Assembly: GCA_025716815.1 (NCBI GenBank)
Contig: JAIXMN010000018.1
Span: 62,001 to 126,000 of the forward strand
DNA: 64,000 bases
Source: Dichotomocladium elegans
Taxonomy: Eukaryota; Mucoromycota; Mucoromycetes; Mucorales; Lichtheimiaceae
Reading direction: 5' to 3'
Shown here one piece after another: positions 1 to 11,407 of the stretch. Each line of letters starts with the position of its first letter. Within the stretch, counting starts at the first letter, position 1. Under the pieces are notes generated by a model. The model worked only from the letters and a program-made list of their open reading frames with translations, made no database searches and was not told the DNA's origin. A program made the position numbers and the translations under genes.

Positions 1-931
1 GACAATCATTTTGATTATAGCCCATGCCAGGAGGGCCGCATGCTGCTACAGGAACACAGATATTCGGATCATAGTCTGTACTGTTGGAGTTGCACGTCGC
101 TCGATGGTTATAGCGCTTCTTATTGTCGCTGTTCGCATCTTCGGGATCGTACATTGTCCTATTCATGCTCATTGCTTCCGAAATTCGCTGCTGTGATGAC
201 ATTGACTCGCTTACCGCAGTTGGTCCCATGCCATTTGGCCATGGCTGCGTATTTGCGGGTCGTGGGAGGGGCTTTGCCTTGTTTGTTGTCATGTTCGCAG
301 TGGATGATCCAGTCACTTGCTGTTGTTTTGGCTTGTCCCAGAATGGCTCTGATATGAGGGTACCCTGAGACCAGGCGTTGTTTTGCTTTGCTGCGAGACG
401 CGACGGTCTAGACGGGTTTTGGTCCGTCAGCGGGCTGTTGCCATTCGTGAAAGCCGCAGAACTGGAGCGAGCTGGCGCGTGACCAAGTTGCTGTGTTGCC
501 TTTGCTGGTGTCTCTGGAGATTCTGAGGTATTGCGACGTGAGAACGAAGGGGTAAGCGATGGTGTGGATATGGCCTTGGTGTACTGCAAGTTCGATCGTT
601 GACTGGAAGTAGCCTTTGGCTGTTGCATATATTTGGAATTAGCCTTGTGGTGCGCATTGCGATTTGTAGTATTGGCGTCCTTTGCATTAGGCTTATTTTG
701 CTGTTTCTTTGCAGGATTGGGAAGCTTATAGCGCTGTCGTAAGATCGCTTCCTCGTCTACTGGTTTAAAGTTGGTGCCAGCGCGATGTAGATTCCCGGAT
801 CCAAGGCCGTCATTCCGATCTTTGAAGTTGTGATCTATCAGGGTATGCCAAGCACCCACTGCCAATTCTCCACAGACATCACCGCTCGTGTCCGCATTGC
901 AATCGTCATTATTTTCAGTATCCCAAGTCAT
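1..931 (-). CDS. Partial gene, N-terminal part of a disordered low-complexity protein
   Basis: An open frame runs on the minus strand from an ATG at 931 to the left edge without a stop, giving about 310 codons; the C-terminus lies outside the window. The first 80 residues are acidic to neutral (MTWDTENNDDCN start, then a segment ending in LRQRYKLPNPAKK). The rest is rich in Ser, Thr, Asn, Gln and Pro and looks disordered, with repeated short S/T-P and NK-rich stretches and no catalytic motif. It is not recognised as a family member; disordered N-termini of this kind are frequent in RNA-binding or regulatory proteins, but that is only an analogy. The start sits 160 bp from the divergent RQC2 start, so the two genes probably share a promoter. 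The absence of stops over 930 bases and the amino-acid bias support coding; exon boundaries further left are unknown. Confidence 0.6.
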   Translation of the reverse strand, partial: MTWDTENNDDCNADTSGDVCGELAVGAWHTLIDHNFKDRNDGLGSGNLHRAGTNFKPVDEEAILRQRYKLPNPAKKQQNKPNAKDANTTNRNAHHKANSKYMQQPKATSSQRSNLQYTKAISTPSLTPSFSRRNTSESPETPAKATQQLGHAPARSSSAAFTNGNSPLTDQNPSRPSRLAAKQNNAWSQGTLISEPFWDKPKQQQVTGSSTANMTTNKAKPLPRPANTQPWPNGMGPTAVSESMSSQQRISEAMSMNRTMYDPEDANSDNKKRYNHRATCNSNSTDYDPNICVPVAACGPPGMGYNQNDC

Positions 932-1091
932 GTTGAGGAAAAAGCACGCGCACAATGAAAGGGGCTTCCACTCAAAGTTCGTGTATGTGCCAAGGCAGAA
1001 AACAGCGGGAATTTCGTGATCTGAAATATCTCGTCTTTTTCTGGAGTAGCAACGGCCTTGCTTCCCCTCTTTGGATTCAGTTTTGGGAATT

Positions 1092-4000
1092 ATGAAGCAA
1101 CGATTCAATGCCCTTGACATTCGTGCTACTGTCATCAATTTTCGGGAGCGGTAATGATACTGTCGTCGTACGCTTTCAGCAAGCTGCGTATAACTAATTA
1201 GACAACCTAGGCTCATTGGTCTTCGGCTCCAAAACATCTACGATGTCGACTCAAAAACATTCCTCCTCAAGTTTGCAAAGGTCAGCCTGTCTTCGATCTT
1301 TCAGATCGTGTATTTTTCCCCGAGCATTGGTTGGCTTTGACTGACACAGTGAATACAGCCGGATGACAAGGAACTTGTTCTAATCGAGTCGGGTACACGT
1401 CTGCACAGCACTCAGTTTAGTCGAGAGAAGCAGATAACCCCTTCGATGTTCTGCGCAAAGGCATGTATTCCACCCAGGTTTGAGCAGCATCGAGAAACTT
1501 TCACTAACCTACTAATGTCTCTCTATTAGCTTCGAAAATATTTTCGCACACGACGGCTTACGAACGTCCGACAGGTGGGCGTTGACCGCATTGTCGACTT
1601 TGAATTTGCTGCAGGCGACAAGAGTTTCGAGTATCATATCATTGCAGAGTTTTACGCACAGGTTAAGTCTCGAACCTTGCTATTGCAGCCTCTTCGGGGT
1701 GTACGCATGGCTGCATGGGTGACTTAATTTGGATGTGTAGGGTAACATTATCTTAACCGACGAGAGCTACAAGATCCTGGCAATTCTCCGAGTTGTCAAT
1801 TCGGATGACGTTAAGATGGCCGTAGGCGAAACCTATAAAATCGAGAATGCGCTTCCTGACTTCCAGAAGCTGGACGCAGAGAAATTGCAAGCCGCATTGC
1901 GCAAGGCAGGGCCAAAAGATACTCTAAAAAAGGTCCTTAATATGGCCTCAGGTTAGTCTGGAGCACAGAAACAAGATATAGATTCCGAGAACTGGGAGAA
2001 AGAAACATGCACTAATCAAAATATTTATGCAAAAGAGTATGGACCAGCTATGGTGGAGCATGTCATCTTGCAAGCTAAACTCAATCCAAACCTGAAAGTG
2101 GCATCCGAGTTTGATTCGTCTGATGGTAAATTGAAAGGACATCGACTCAAAGATTTCATTGCTTATCTGTATGCTAGACTCTCCATCCCTGAAGGCGCTT
2201 ATTGAAGCTTTCAAGGAGGCTGATTCCATGGTCGAATCTACAAAGAGCAATGTGCCGAAGGTAGAGCTGCAGATGCGGTGCTTTCTCGAAAGTCAAGATT
2301 GACTGATAGACACTTTATAGGGCTATATTATCTTACTAGAGAAAGAGAAGAGGGGTGATGCTCAACAAGAAGAGATTGAAATGTAAGCCATCCTGAGGGA
2401 TTCCAGTGGTCCGATTATGTTGCTGATTGAGCTGTCTAGCTATGACGAGTATCATCCGTACCTGTACAAGCAGCACGAAGCGAGAAAGCACAAAGAGTTT
2501 AGTACTTTTGATGCAGCAGTAGATGAGTTCTACTCAGCAATCGAGGCTCAGAAGATTGAATTGAAGGCAATGCAGCAGGTAAGATATACACATGACAGAT
2601 ATTTCAAAACGACAGCGGTTCACACTAGGGTCTCAGGAACAAACTGCTATGAAAAAACTAGAAGCGGTGCGAAAGGAACAAGAGAGCCGTATTCAGGGAC
2701 TTTTAAGCCAGCAGGTGACAAATGTTCGAAAAGCGCAACTCATTGAATTCAACCTGGACATGGTGGATGCCGCGATCACAATCATCAGAAATGCGATAGC
2801 TAGTCAGATGGACTGGGTGGATCTGAAAGAACTCGTCCTCCAAGAAAAGAACCGGGGCAACCCCATCGCGCAAATGATCGATGATCTCAAACTAGCAACT
2901 AGTCAGATCACCTTATTGCTCTCGTATGTATTCTACAGATGCATGCGGCACACAAAACGTCGCGTAGAATAACATGACATATCGATAGTGCTCCAGAGGA
3001 TTCCGATGAAGGTTCGGATGAAGAGAGCGACGAGTCGGATGACAATCGCGAATCAGCGCCTCAGCAAATTAAGGTTGATATCGATATTGGATTAACTGCC
3101 TATGCGAATGCACGAAAATACTATGATCAAAAGCGTAGCACAGCCCAGAAGCACGAAAAAACCATTGCTGCATCCTCCAAGGCACGTTTCAAATTACAAA
3201 TGGTGTCTGTGCTATGCTCTAGATTCGTGTTAATATTTGAAGTTTTAGGCTTTGAAATCTGCCGAACGCAAAATTAAGAAAGATCTGAAGGAGACGAAAA
3301 TCACCACAACCATCAACAAGATTCGCAAGCCTTTCTGGTTTGAGAAGTTCCTCTGGTTCATCTCTACCGAAAATTTCCTAGTGATAGCCGGTCGTGATAT
3401 GCAGCAGAACGAGATGTTAGTCAAGCGATATCTTCGCAAAGGCGAGTTTTACTTCTTCGATAATCTAAACGTATCCTAACCTTTGCATCTCTTTCTCTGA
3501 CAACACATCAGGCGATGCGTATATTCACGCAGATTTACATGGTGCAGCTACCGTGATTGTCAAGAATAAGCCGGAAAACGAAGGAAATCCGATTCCACCC
3601 AGTACACTGTTCCAGGCAGGCATCATGTCTGTCTGCCAAAGTAAAGCATGGGACGCAAAGATTGTGACCAGTGCGTACTGGGTTCATGCCGACCAGGTAA
3701 TCCTCGTGAAACCATTATGGCTCCGCAAGCATTAAAGGGATTAATACCCGATGAATAATTAAGGTTTCCAAATCTGCTCCGACGGGTGAATACCTGACCA
3801 CCGGCAGCTTTATGATCCGAGGCAAAAAGAACTTCTTGCCTCCGGTTCAGCTCGTTTATGGTTTTGGCTATCTTTTCAAGCTCGATGAGTCGTCTATCGG
3901 AAACCATGTGAAGCGCAATGCTGAAGAAAATGAGCAGGATAATGATAATATCGCGGCTGTGGCGACAAAAGGTGCAAGCACTGCTCCGAGCGCGGCAACA

Positions 4001-5499
4001 AGTGAAAACGGTATCAACAACACCAATAGCGATGGGTCGCATGTTACTTCTATGAGCGACAACGAAGAGGATAAGGATGATGGGGATGACCAAGGTAAGT
4101 CGATGGCACGAAGACATTGGCATAACGCTAAGAAATGAAATGCTTAGCCGATTCACCGAAGGATGATGCAAATGATGACTTCTCAGATAGCAGCAGCAGC
4201 AGCAGCAGCGAAGACGAGTTCCCGGATACCCAGCTCGCACCCACACCTTCTCGCCACGAAATGGATGGACAGCAAGCACAGAACCAGTCTTCCTTGGAGG
4301 AAAAGCGGGATGACGCTGAGTGGTCGAAATACAACTTGGAGGAACATGGCGTCAACGATGATGCGGATGTATTGCCGGCTTTTGCTCAGTCCGCAAACGT
4401 GGGGCAGAAACAGGCAAGATGGTGTTTAAAATACCAGGGATTCTGAATCCATCCACTTATATGACCTCCCTTCTTAGTCCAAACAAGCTATCAGCGCAAA
4501 AGAGCGCCGCCGGCAGAAGAAAGCCAAGAAAGCTGAAGATGGCGGAGAAACAACCGGCAAAGGAAAGGTGTCAGTGGGAAAATCGAATGAAACAGAGAGA
4601 GTGTCACAAACAGCAGCACCAAAAGTACGGGGACAGAGAGGCAAATCCAAGAAAATCAAGGAAAAATATGCTGATCAAGATGAAGAGGAGCGACGATTGC
4701 GGATGGAATTGCTCGGAGTAGGTTATTATTATACGTAATTGTTTGTTTCGTGTGCTGATTCGGGACATAGTCAAATAAGGGCCCACAGCCAAAGGGCAAA
4801 AAAGCGAAAAAAGAAGCGCAGCTGAAGGCAGAGAAGCTTGCAAGAGCCAAAGAACAAGAAGAACGAAAAGCTGCCAAGGAAAAAACACAGCAGAAGGATG
4901 ATGCTGAACAGCCCCCTGCCCAGGTCAGAGGACGTTGACGCATGAGGAACTGACATGCAGCTCCGGTTAACAGTGTTTGTAGATCGAGGAAGGAGAAGAC
5001 AAAGAACAGATCCGACAGATGCTTAAGGAAGAGAACATCATCATGCTAGAGGCCGAAGAAGCAGTAGGTATCGCGTTTATGGAAGAAAGCGCTCTTTTTA
5101 GCTGACAGGTCAACTTGACTATTAGGCAAACCTTTCTGTGGTGGACTCATTGACACCTAATCCTACTGCGGATGATATTATCCACTTCGCGGTTCCTGTG
5201 TGTGCTCCGTACACCGCTCTCCAAAAGTACAAGTATAAAGTGAAGCTGACGCCTGGCTCGTTGAAGCGAGGCAAAGGTATGCAGTGAGGGCAAAATACAC
5301 ATGCAGAAATTTAATGGTTGGGCGTACAGCGTACAAACAGGCACAGTCCGTGTTTCTCAATTTGGCTGAGGCGACTGCACGCGAAAAGGAGCTGATGAAG
5401 AGTGTTCCTGAAATGGAAGCCATCAATACCATGATGGGCAAAGTCAAGGTGTCTGCTCCCAATCTCGAGGCCAGCAAGCGGAAAAAGTCAAAGGCATGA
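1092..5499 (+). CDS. RQC2: Rqc2/NEMF (Tae2) ribosome-associated quality control factor
   Basis: About 20 exons encode a protein that can be followed end to end against the NEMF/Rqc2/Tae2 family. This factor binds the 60S subunit carrying a stalled peptidyl-tRNA, helps recruit the Ltn1 ligase, and adds C-terminal Ala/Thr (CAT) tails. The order is an NFACT-N domain ([12 protein letters not shown] start; the conserved VDRIVDF Asp-Arg pair is intact), a helical/coiled-coil middle, the NFACT-R domain ([46 protein letters not shown]), an acidic Ser-rich stretch with a Ser run, the basic [14 protein letters not shown] segment, and the C-terminal domain ending in [11 protein letters not shown]. The start is the first ATG of the conserved N-terminus. 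Four of the 19 introns must use a GC donor (1461-1529, 3182-3248, 3442-3511, 4414-4477) to stay in frame. No missing domain was seen. Confidence 0.95.
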
Positions 5500-6153
5500 A
5501 ACAGTGCCTTGGGCGGAGTCAGGGTCCTTTGCGAGAACAATGTGGGGTTGACATGATGAAGATGATCACCGCACTTTAGAAGAGAACACTCAATAAAACT
5601 AGGACAGAGGCCTTCCCCTATCCTCATCCCCCGTATATGCGGACGTTGACATATCGATAGGACGATGCAGATACACATAAAAGCAGGGGTGTGCATCGTT
5701 TTGGGAAAATGTTAAGCCGCGGACCTTCGGAACATGTGTAATTTTTTCATGGCCCTTTTGCATGGCCCTGTTACGCCTATAACACAACCCAATCCCGGCC
5801 CGTCCAAATATGACAAACAGGCGTGAGGTCATACACGAATGCTTGACATAAAATGGCACGCTGTCAAGATAAGGCCAAGAAAAAGACATCCACATCACAG
5901 ACGATGTGTGCGTGGCCCCCTCTCAGTCGACTTGTTCCATAACGCATTACCAGCTTTGCGTTTTCGTTGTGTGACGTGGTCTTTAAAGCCCGCTGGATTG
6001 GATCACGCACGCATATATTATCCTGGGGGGTACCAGACGCCTTTCTCTTTTCTTCTTTCTTTCTCACCCTTCAACCCTTTAAACAAAACCCCCCTCCTCT
6101 CTATAACCTTCGCGGGTCTTTGTCTATTTGGCAGAGCGTTCCATTTCACAACC
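5500..6153. other. Intergenic region upstream of aconitase
   Basis: Nothing protein-like is recognised here. The last 150 bases before the aconitase ATG are pyrimidine-rich (CTTT/CCT runs), as is common in promoters and 5' leaders of highly expressed fungal genes. The region must hold the 3' end of RQC2 and the aconitase promoter. Confidence 0.5.
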
Positions 6154-8943
6154 ATGATGTCTTCTTCCACTTTTATGCGGGCCGCTAAGGTAAGCGAGTG
6201 GCCAATTACTGCCGCCGCCCATTTGCATATATTTGTGCTTATCCTTTTGCACACGCACACATGAAGGTTGTTGCCCCTGCTATTCGCTCTATTCCTTCGC
6301 GAACATATTCCCAGGCCGCTGGTACCTGGGCGAACCAAAAGGTGGCCATGTCGAATCTTGAAAAGGACAAGTATATCAACTACCAGAGAATTGAGGATAA
6401 CCTTGCTATTGTTCGCAAAAGGTAAGTGACACGACTTCATTTGTGAAGGGCATATGCAGCGGCGAAAGATCGAGTGGCAAAAATTCTGATGACAAAAAAA
6501 AAATAAACGATAGATTGAATCGTCCCTTGACTCTCTCTGAGAAGGTTGTCTACGGTCATTTAGACGATGCTCACAACCAGGACATTGTGCGCGGGAAGTC
6601 CTATCTCAAGCTCCGACCCGACCGTGTTGCATGCCAGGATGCCACCGCCCAGATGGCTATACTCCAGTTTATGTCAGCCGGTCTTCCTACTGTTGCCGTC
6701 CCCACCACTGTGCACTGCGACCATTTGATCCAGGCCCAGGTCGGCGGTCCCCAGGATTTGGCCCGTGCAATCGATATCAACAAGGAAGTCTATGACTTTT
6801 TGGCCACCGCCTCTGCCAAATACGGCATTGGTTTCTGGAAGCCAGGCTCTGGTATCATTCACCAGATCATTTTGGAGAACTATGCCTTCCCTGGCGGTCT
6901 CATGATCGGTACTGACTCCCACACTCCCAACGCTGGTGGTCTTGGCATGGTGGCTATTGGTGTCGGCGGTGCTGATGCTGTCGATGTCATGGCCGGCATT
7001 CCCTGGGAACTCAAGTGCCCCAAGGTCATTGGTGTGAACCTTCACGGTGAGCTCAGCGGCTGGACTTCAGCGAAGGATGTCATCCTGAAGGTCGCCGGAA
7101 TCTTGACTGTCAAGGGCGGTACTGGTGCTATTGTCGAGTATCTCGGTGATGGTGTCAACTCCCTGTCATGCACTGGTATGGGTACCATCTGGTAAGTTAA
7201 TTCATCTTGTTTGTATCAATTAAAAGCGCGGCTCATATCCATGCGTTTGATTTCACCTGCTACCCCATCACACCCCTTATTCTTATTATAGTAACATGGG
7301 TGCTGAGGTAAGAAGAGAACAAGGAAATCGTGATATCATCGGCTTTTACTAAAGGTGACTGTTTATGTTTTAGATTGGTGCCACGACTTCCATGTTCCCT
7401 TACAACCAACGCATGCATGACTACCTCCGCGCAACCAACCGTGCGGATATAGCAAAGTACGCAGATGCATTCAGCCACAACTTGCGCGCAGATGAAGGCG
7501 CCAAGTACGACGAGATGATCGATATTGATTTGAGCAAGCTTGAGCCTCACATCAACGGTCCCTTCACCCCCGATCTTGCCACGCCTATCTCCAAGTTCAA
7601 GGAGACTGCTATTAAGAACGACTGGCCCCGAGAGCTGAAAGTTGGTTTGATCGGCTCCTGCACCAACTCGTCCTACGAAGACATGGCCCGCTCTGCCTCG
7701 CTTTGCCAGCAGGCTATCGACCACGGCTTGAAGGCGAAGTCTATTTTCACTATCACTCCAGGTTCCGAGCAGATTCGTGCTACCATTGAACGCGATGGCA
7801 TCATGGACACCCTGACCAAGGCTGGTGGTGTTGTCCTTGCTAACGCTTGCGGTCCCTGCATTGGCCAGTGGGATCGTCGTGACATTAAGAAAGGTGACAA
7901 GAACTCTATCATCACCTCCTACAACCGTAACTTCACGGGTCGTAACGATGCCAACCCTGCCACCCATGCTTTCGTTGCTTCGCCTGAGATCGTCACTGCT
8001 TTGGCAATTGCTGGTGACATGACCTTTAACCCGCTTACTGATTCCCTGACCGACGCGAATGGCAAGCCTTTTAAGCTTCAGCCACCCAAAGGCGACGATT
8101 TGCCCTCCAAGGGGTATGACGCTGGTGAGAATACTTATCAGGCTCCTCCCGCGGACCGCAGCAATGTCTCTGTTGCCGTCTCGCCGACCTCCAACCGTCT
8201 TCAGCTCTTGAAGCCTTTTGAGAAATGGGATGGCAAGGATATTAAGGATATCCCTATTCTGATCAAGGTTAAGGGCAAGTGTACGACCGATCACATCTCT
8301 ATGGCCGGTCCCTGGCTAAAGTACCGTGGCCATCTGGACAACATCTCCAACAATATGTTGATTGGTGCTATCAACATTGTGAACGGTAAACATGGAATGG
8401 AATGGAATGGTGATATCCTGACGGAACAAAACAAAACTGACCAAAACAAAAAAAAATGCGGGGTGGGGTGCATATCTAGGTGAGGCAAACAAGGTCGAGA
8501 ACGTTTTTACCCATGAGTTTGGCGGTGTTCCTGATGTGGCCCGCGACTATAAGGCTCGTGGTGTGAAGTGGGTTGTCATCGGTGACGAAAACTATGGCGA
8601 GGGCTCTTCTCGTGAACACGCTGCGCTCGAGCCCCGCTTCCTGAACGGAGCTGCCATCATCACAAAGTCGTTTGCTCGTATCCACGAGACCAACCTGAAG
8701 AAGCAAGGCATGCTTCCTCTCACCTTTGCAAACCCAGCTGATTATGACCGCGTCCAGCCCGACGACCGCGTCGACATTGTGGGTTTGACTGAATTCAAGG
8801 AAGGCAAACCCTTGACGCTCCGTCTCCATCATAAGGACGGCAAGACAGAGGACATTACTCTCAATCACACTTTTAACGCTGGCCAGATTGCCTGGTTCAA
8901 GGCTGGTTCTGCTCTCAACCTCATGCGCGAGCAGTCCGCTTAG
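6154..8943 (+). CDS. ACO1: Mitochondrial aconitate hydratase
   Basis: Six exons encode an aconitase of the mitochondrial class, which isomerises citrate to isocitrate in the TCA cycle with a [4Fe-4S] cluster. The start [12 protein letters not shown] is followed by a basic, Ser-rich presequence (SIPSRTYSQ), a typical matrix-targeting signal. Cluster-ligand motifs are intact: one Cys in the [10 protein letters not shown] motif and two in ACGPCIG. The substrate-binding [11 protein letters not shown] and the C-terminal swivel-domain [14 protein letters not shown] are present. One exon is only 16 nt (7292-7307), joining the TI|CNMGAE|IG coding sequence. All donors are GT. The 344-codon open frame on the opposite strand is a codon-bias shadow. 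Strong codon bias suggests high expression. Confidence 0.97.
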
Positions 8944-9893
8944 GTGTCTTTTTAACAAACACCTCGTATAAAAAAAAAAGCAAAACTCATCTTCCTAGCT
9001 ACGCATTCTTTCACACTCTTTCCATGTAAAAATAAAAAAAAAAGTTGTAATTAGCTTGTGTCATATACGTGCACACAGAAACACGCACACACATGCTGTC
9101 TGTCTGTCTCTCTCTCTCGCGCGCGCAAGCGATGCTGTGTTTGACTGGTGCTACTACCTTTCAATGTTTGTGAAGTACTTGTGATGTTATTTAGGTGTTT
9201 CAATAGCTCCTTTTCTTTTAAAATAGTTTATAGTATTTAGTTACGAGTTTAGATTGCTGATGAAATAATTGAACAAATATGCGATGCTTGCCTAGAGATA
9301 AAACGTAAAGTATGATCTAACTCACCCAATATGGTCGATAATTGAGTAGTCATGATGCCGATGTTAGGGCTCGGATGATGTGGAATACTGTATCGCAAAA
9401 AGACAAGGTGTCTGTATGACACAATAGTTATTTACAATGGCTAAAGTTGTATGGCAATTGCGAGAAGCTTAGGCGGCTTGGAAACCCCACTACCGAATTC
9501 CGGATCAACCACCGTGCATGCGAGGTGGGAAACGTCTTCTGAAGACCTGTATGAAGACTGGTGAGTCGAGATCTCCTACTGGATTAGCTCATCTTCACCT
9601 TCCAACATTGCACCGAACAATCTAAAGTACCCAAGGTGAACAGTCCAAGGAAAAAAAGACAAACAAAGGTCAATCAAGGTTCACAAAGGTAAACAGCCCA
9701 GAAGTACTGTCAGGGGGTCAGTTTACTGCTCGCTATGTATATCGCTAGAGCAGAGAAATACTGGTAACCGATTTGCCGGTGGCATTTGACTCTGCTAGAG
9801 TCCACCGGCAAATCGAGCGTTGACTACATATGCTTGGCACAACATAATCTGGTAAGGAAACCAACATCGTTCGCTGTCAAATGAGGGAAGACT
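8944..9893. other. Intergenic region between convergent aconitase and ARFRP1 genes
   Basis: This 950-bp convergent intergenic region is longer than others in the gene-dense part. It contains a (CA)/(TCTG)/(TC)/(CG) microsatellite cluster near 9077-9127, A-runs just after the aconitase stop, and the stem-loop at 9769-9815. No coding exon was recognised. Confidence 0.5.
9769..9815. repeat. Perfect 14-bp inverted repeat (stem-loop)
   Basis: The arms CGATTTGCCGGTGG (9769-9782) and CCACCGGCAAATCG (9802-9815) are exact reverse complements separated by 19 bases. Inside the loop a second short stem, ACTCT/AGAGT (9789-9793 with 9797-9801), can form. It lies in the 3'-3' intergenic space of two convergent genes. 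It could be part of a small non-coding RNA, a transcription-end structure or the remnant of a small inverted-repeat element; the sequence alone does not decide. Confidence 0.6.
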
Positions 9894-10801
9894 TTAGCGG
9901 TAGATGGGCGGTCTATTGAACTTATTACGTTGCAAACGCAATATTAACCAGTCTACAGCTTCTCGTACGCCCTCGCTACGATGATACAGAGCCATGATAC
10001 ATCAAACAATATGTTCAATCCTTTTGCATGTGTTCTCATCTCTCTTACCCCTTCAATGCACTGACGGGAAGCACCCTTGAATCCCGAGCACCAAGCTTGA
10101 CTGCAATCTGATTAAACACTTCCTTGATCTCCTCAACGCGCAAAGCACCCTCCACGTCTTGTTTGTTAGCCAGCATGAGTATCGGCACGCCCTCCACGCG
10201 GTCATTTGTGATAATTTTCTCTGGGATGTGTCGAACAGCGATTTTTTGTCAGCAACTCTACTTCCCCCCATGTGTCTATATAAACCCATCCTCTTTCTTC
10301 GCGAATTTTTTTTTCTTTTTTACCAAAGGTTTCTCGACATTCATCCAGTCGTTTGTGTTCGGTCGAGTCCACAACAAACACGATTCCATGACATTCTGGG
10401 TAATAGCGTTCCCAAAGCGATCGCAAATCCCGCTGACCACCAAGATCCCAAAAGTTGATGCGAGATGACTTGATGTCTACCCTGCCGACTATGGAACTAT
10501 GCGTTGGTTGCTGTTTGATCCGCGACCGTATGTGGAAAGCCAAGGAAAAGGAACTCAACTATTTAAACCCACGGTCGGGGCAATGCGTTCGGGCGCAAGT
10601 CCAGGGACGCCCAAGAAGATGGATTTTATGCGTTCCAAAAGCGTCTAAATGAGCATGCGATGAGCATCGGCTTTCTTTTTTCAAGTTTCTTTTTCCAGCG
10701 GTATTTACCGTTTTGCCGGCATTTTCGAGTCCAATGATGAGGACGTAATACTCTTCTTTACGAGTTATATAATGGTAGAATCCGCTCAATAACGTATACA
10801 T
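9894..10801 (-). CDS. ARFRP1: ARFRP1/Arl3-type Golgi small GTPase
   Basis: Five exons encode an Arf-like GTPase of the ARFRP1 (yeast Arl3) group. The N-terminus MYTLLSGFYHY matches the ARFRP1 pattern and lacks the myristoylated Gly2 of Arf; in the family this Met-aromatic start is N-acetylated and docks on Sys1 at the trans-Golgi. G motifs are GLENAGKT (P-loop, split by an intron before TLLERIKS), APTVGLN (switch I Thr), FWDLGGQ (switch II), ANKQD and VSALKG. The C-terminal helix reads EGVREAVDWLILRLQR. Together with Sys1 and Arl1 it recruits golgins and supports endosome-to-Golgi traffic. Length and motif order are normal. The gene is convergent with aconitase and divergent from ASCC3. Confidence 0.93.
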
Positions 10802-10938
10802 CGTGCAGGAAATGAGCGAAATAGAAAGAGGGGGTTTTGTGCGGGGAGAAATGGGAATCGGGCGGGTATTAATTCTGGGAACGTGAGCGTCCATGTGAAT
10901 ACAATAAAAAAGGTCTCTGACGATACCACCATCTCTCA

Positions 10939-10983
10939 AACGCACACACACACACACATATATATATATATTGATTGATTGAT
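10939..10983. repeat. Compound microsatellite (CA)n(TA)n(TTGA)n
   Basis: Dinucleotide runs of CA then TA are followed by three TTGA units, in the divergent promoter region between ARFRP1 and ASCC3. Confidence 0.9.
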
Positions 10984-11046
10984 TGGATTCCTCTCTTTGA
11001 CGAAGAATAGGTATCCTGGAGTCATGGCAGAAATCTACTCAAGTGG

Positions 11047-11067
11047 TATATATATATATATATATAT
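11047..11067. repeat. (TA)n microsatellite
   Basis: About ten uninterrupted TA units lie in the same divergent promoter region. Confidence 0.9.
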
Positions 11068-11407
11068 CAATAGCCACCAGGGCGTTGATAGAGCGATCCG
11101 TTGATATGACGCTTGCAACGGTCTCGAGAGTCTTCTCGACATTGAGAGACGTGAAGTACGAAATTGCACGGTAGCGTATTTTCATCAGCTGCGCCATAGA
11201 ACAATAACCGATTCTATGTTATAAAAGAGGTGGACCTGGTTAATCATACTATCTTAGAAATATGACGTGCGCTGCGGCAGAAAAGGCCATATTCTTATGC
11301 GGACATCCAAAAATGGAGGTTGGTTGCTGCGGCTGCTGGTGGATATAATACGCCCAAACACCTCTTGGACTGGGAAGGAAAAAAAAAAAGAGTAGCTGTT
11401 AACGTGA

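Larger units (their letters stand above)
10802..11407. other. Divergent intergenic region, ARFRP1-ASCC3, with microsatellites
   Basis: About 600 bp separate two divergent starts and must contain both promoters. The region carries a (CA)n-(TA)n-(TTGA)n cluster and a second (TA)n tract, listed separately. No coding exon was recognised. The ASCC3 start is bounded by an in-frame TGA directly upstream of the chosen ATG. Confidence 0.5.

Noticed and set aside
7260..8294. 344-codon open frame on the strand opposite aconitase
   Set aside because: It lies exactly antisense to well-conserved aconitase exons with strong codon bias, and its sequence has no family resemblance; a codon-bias shadow.
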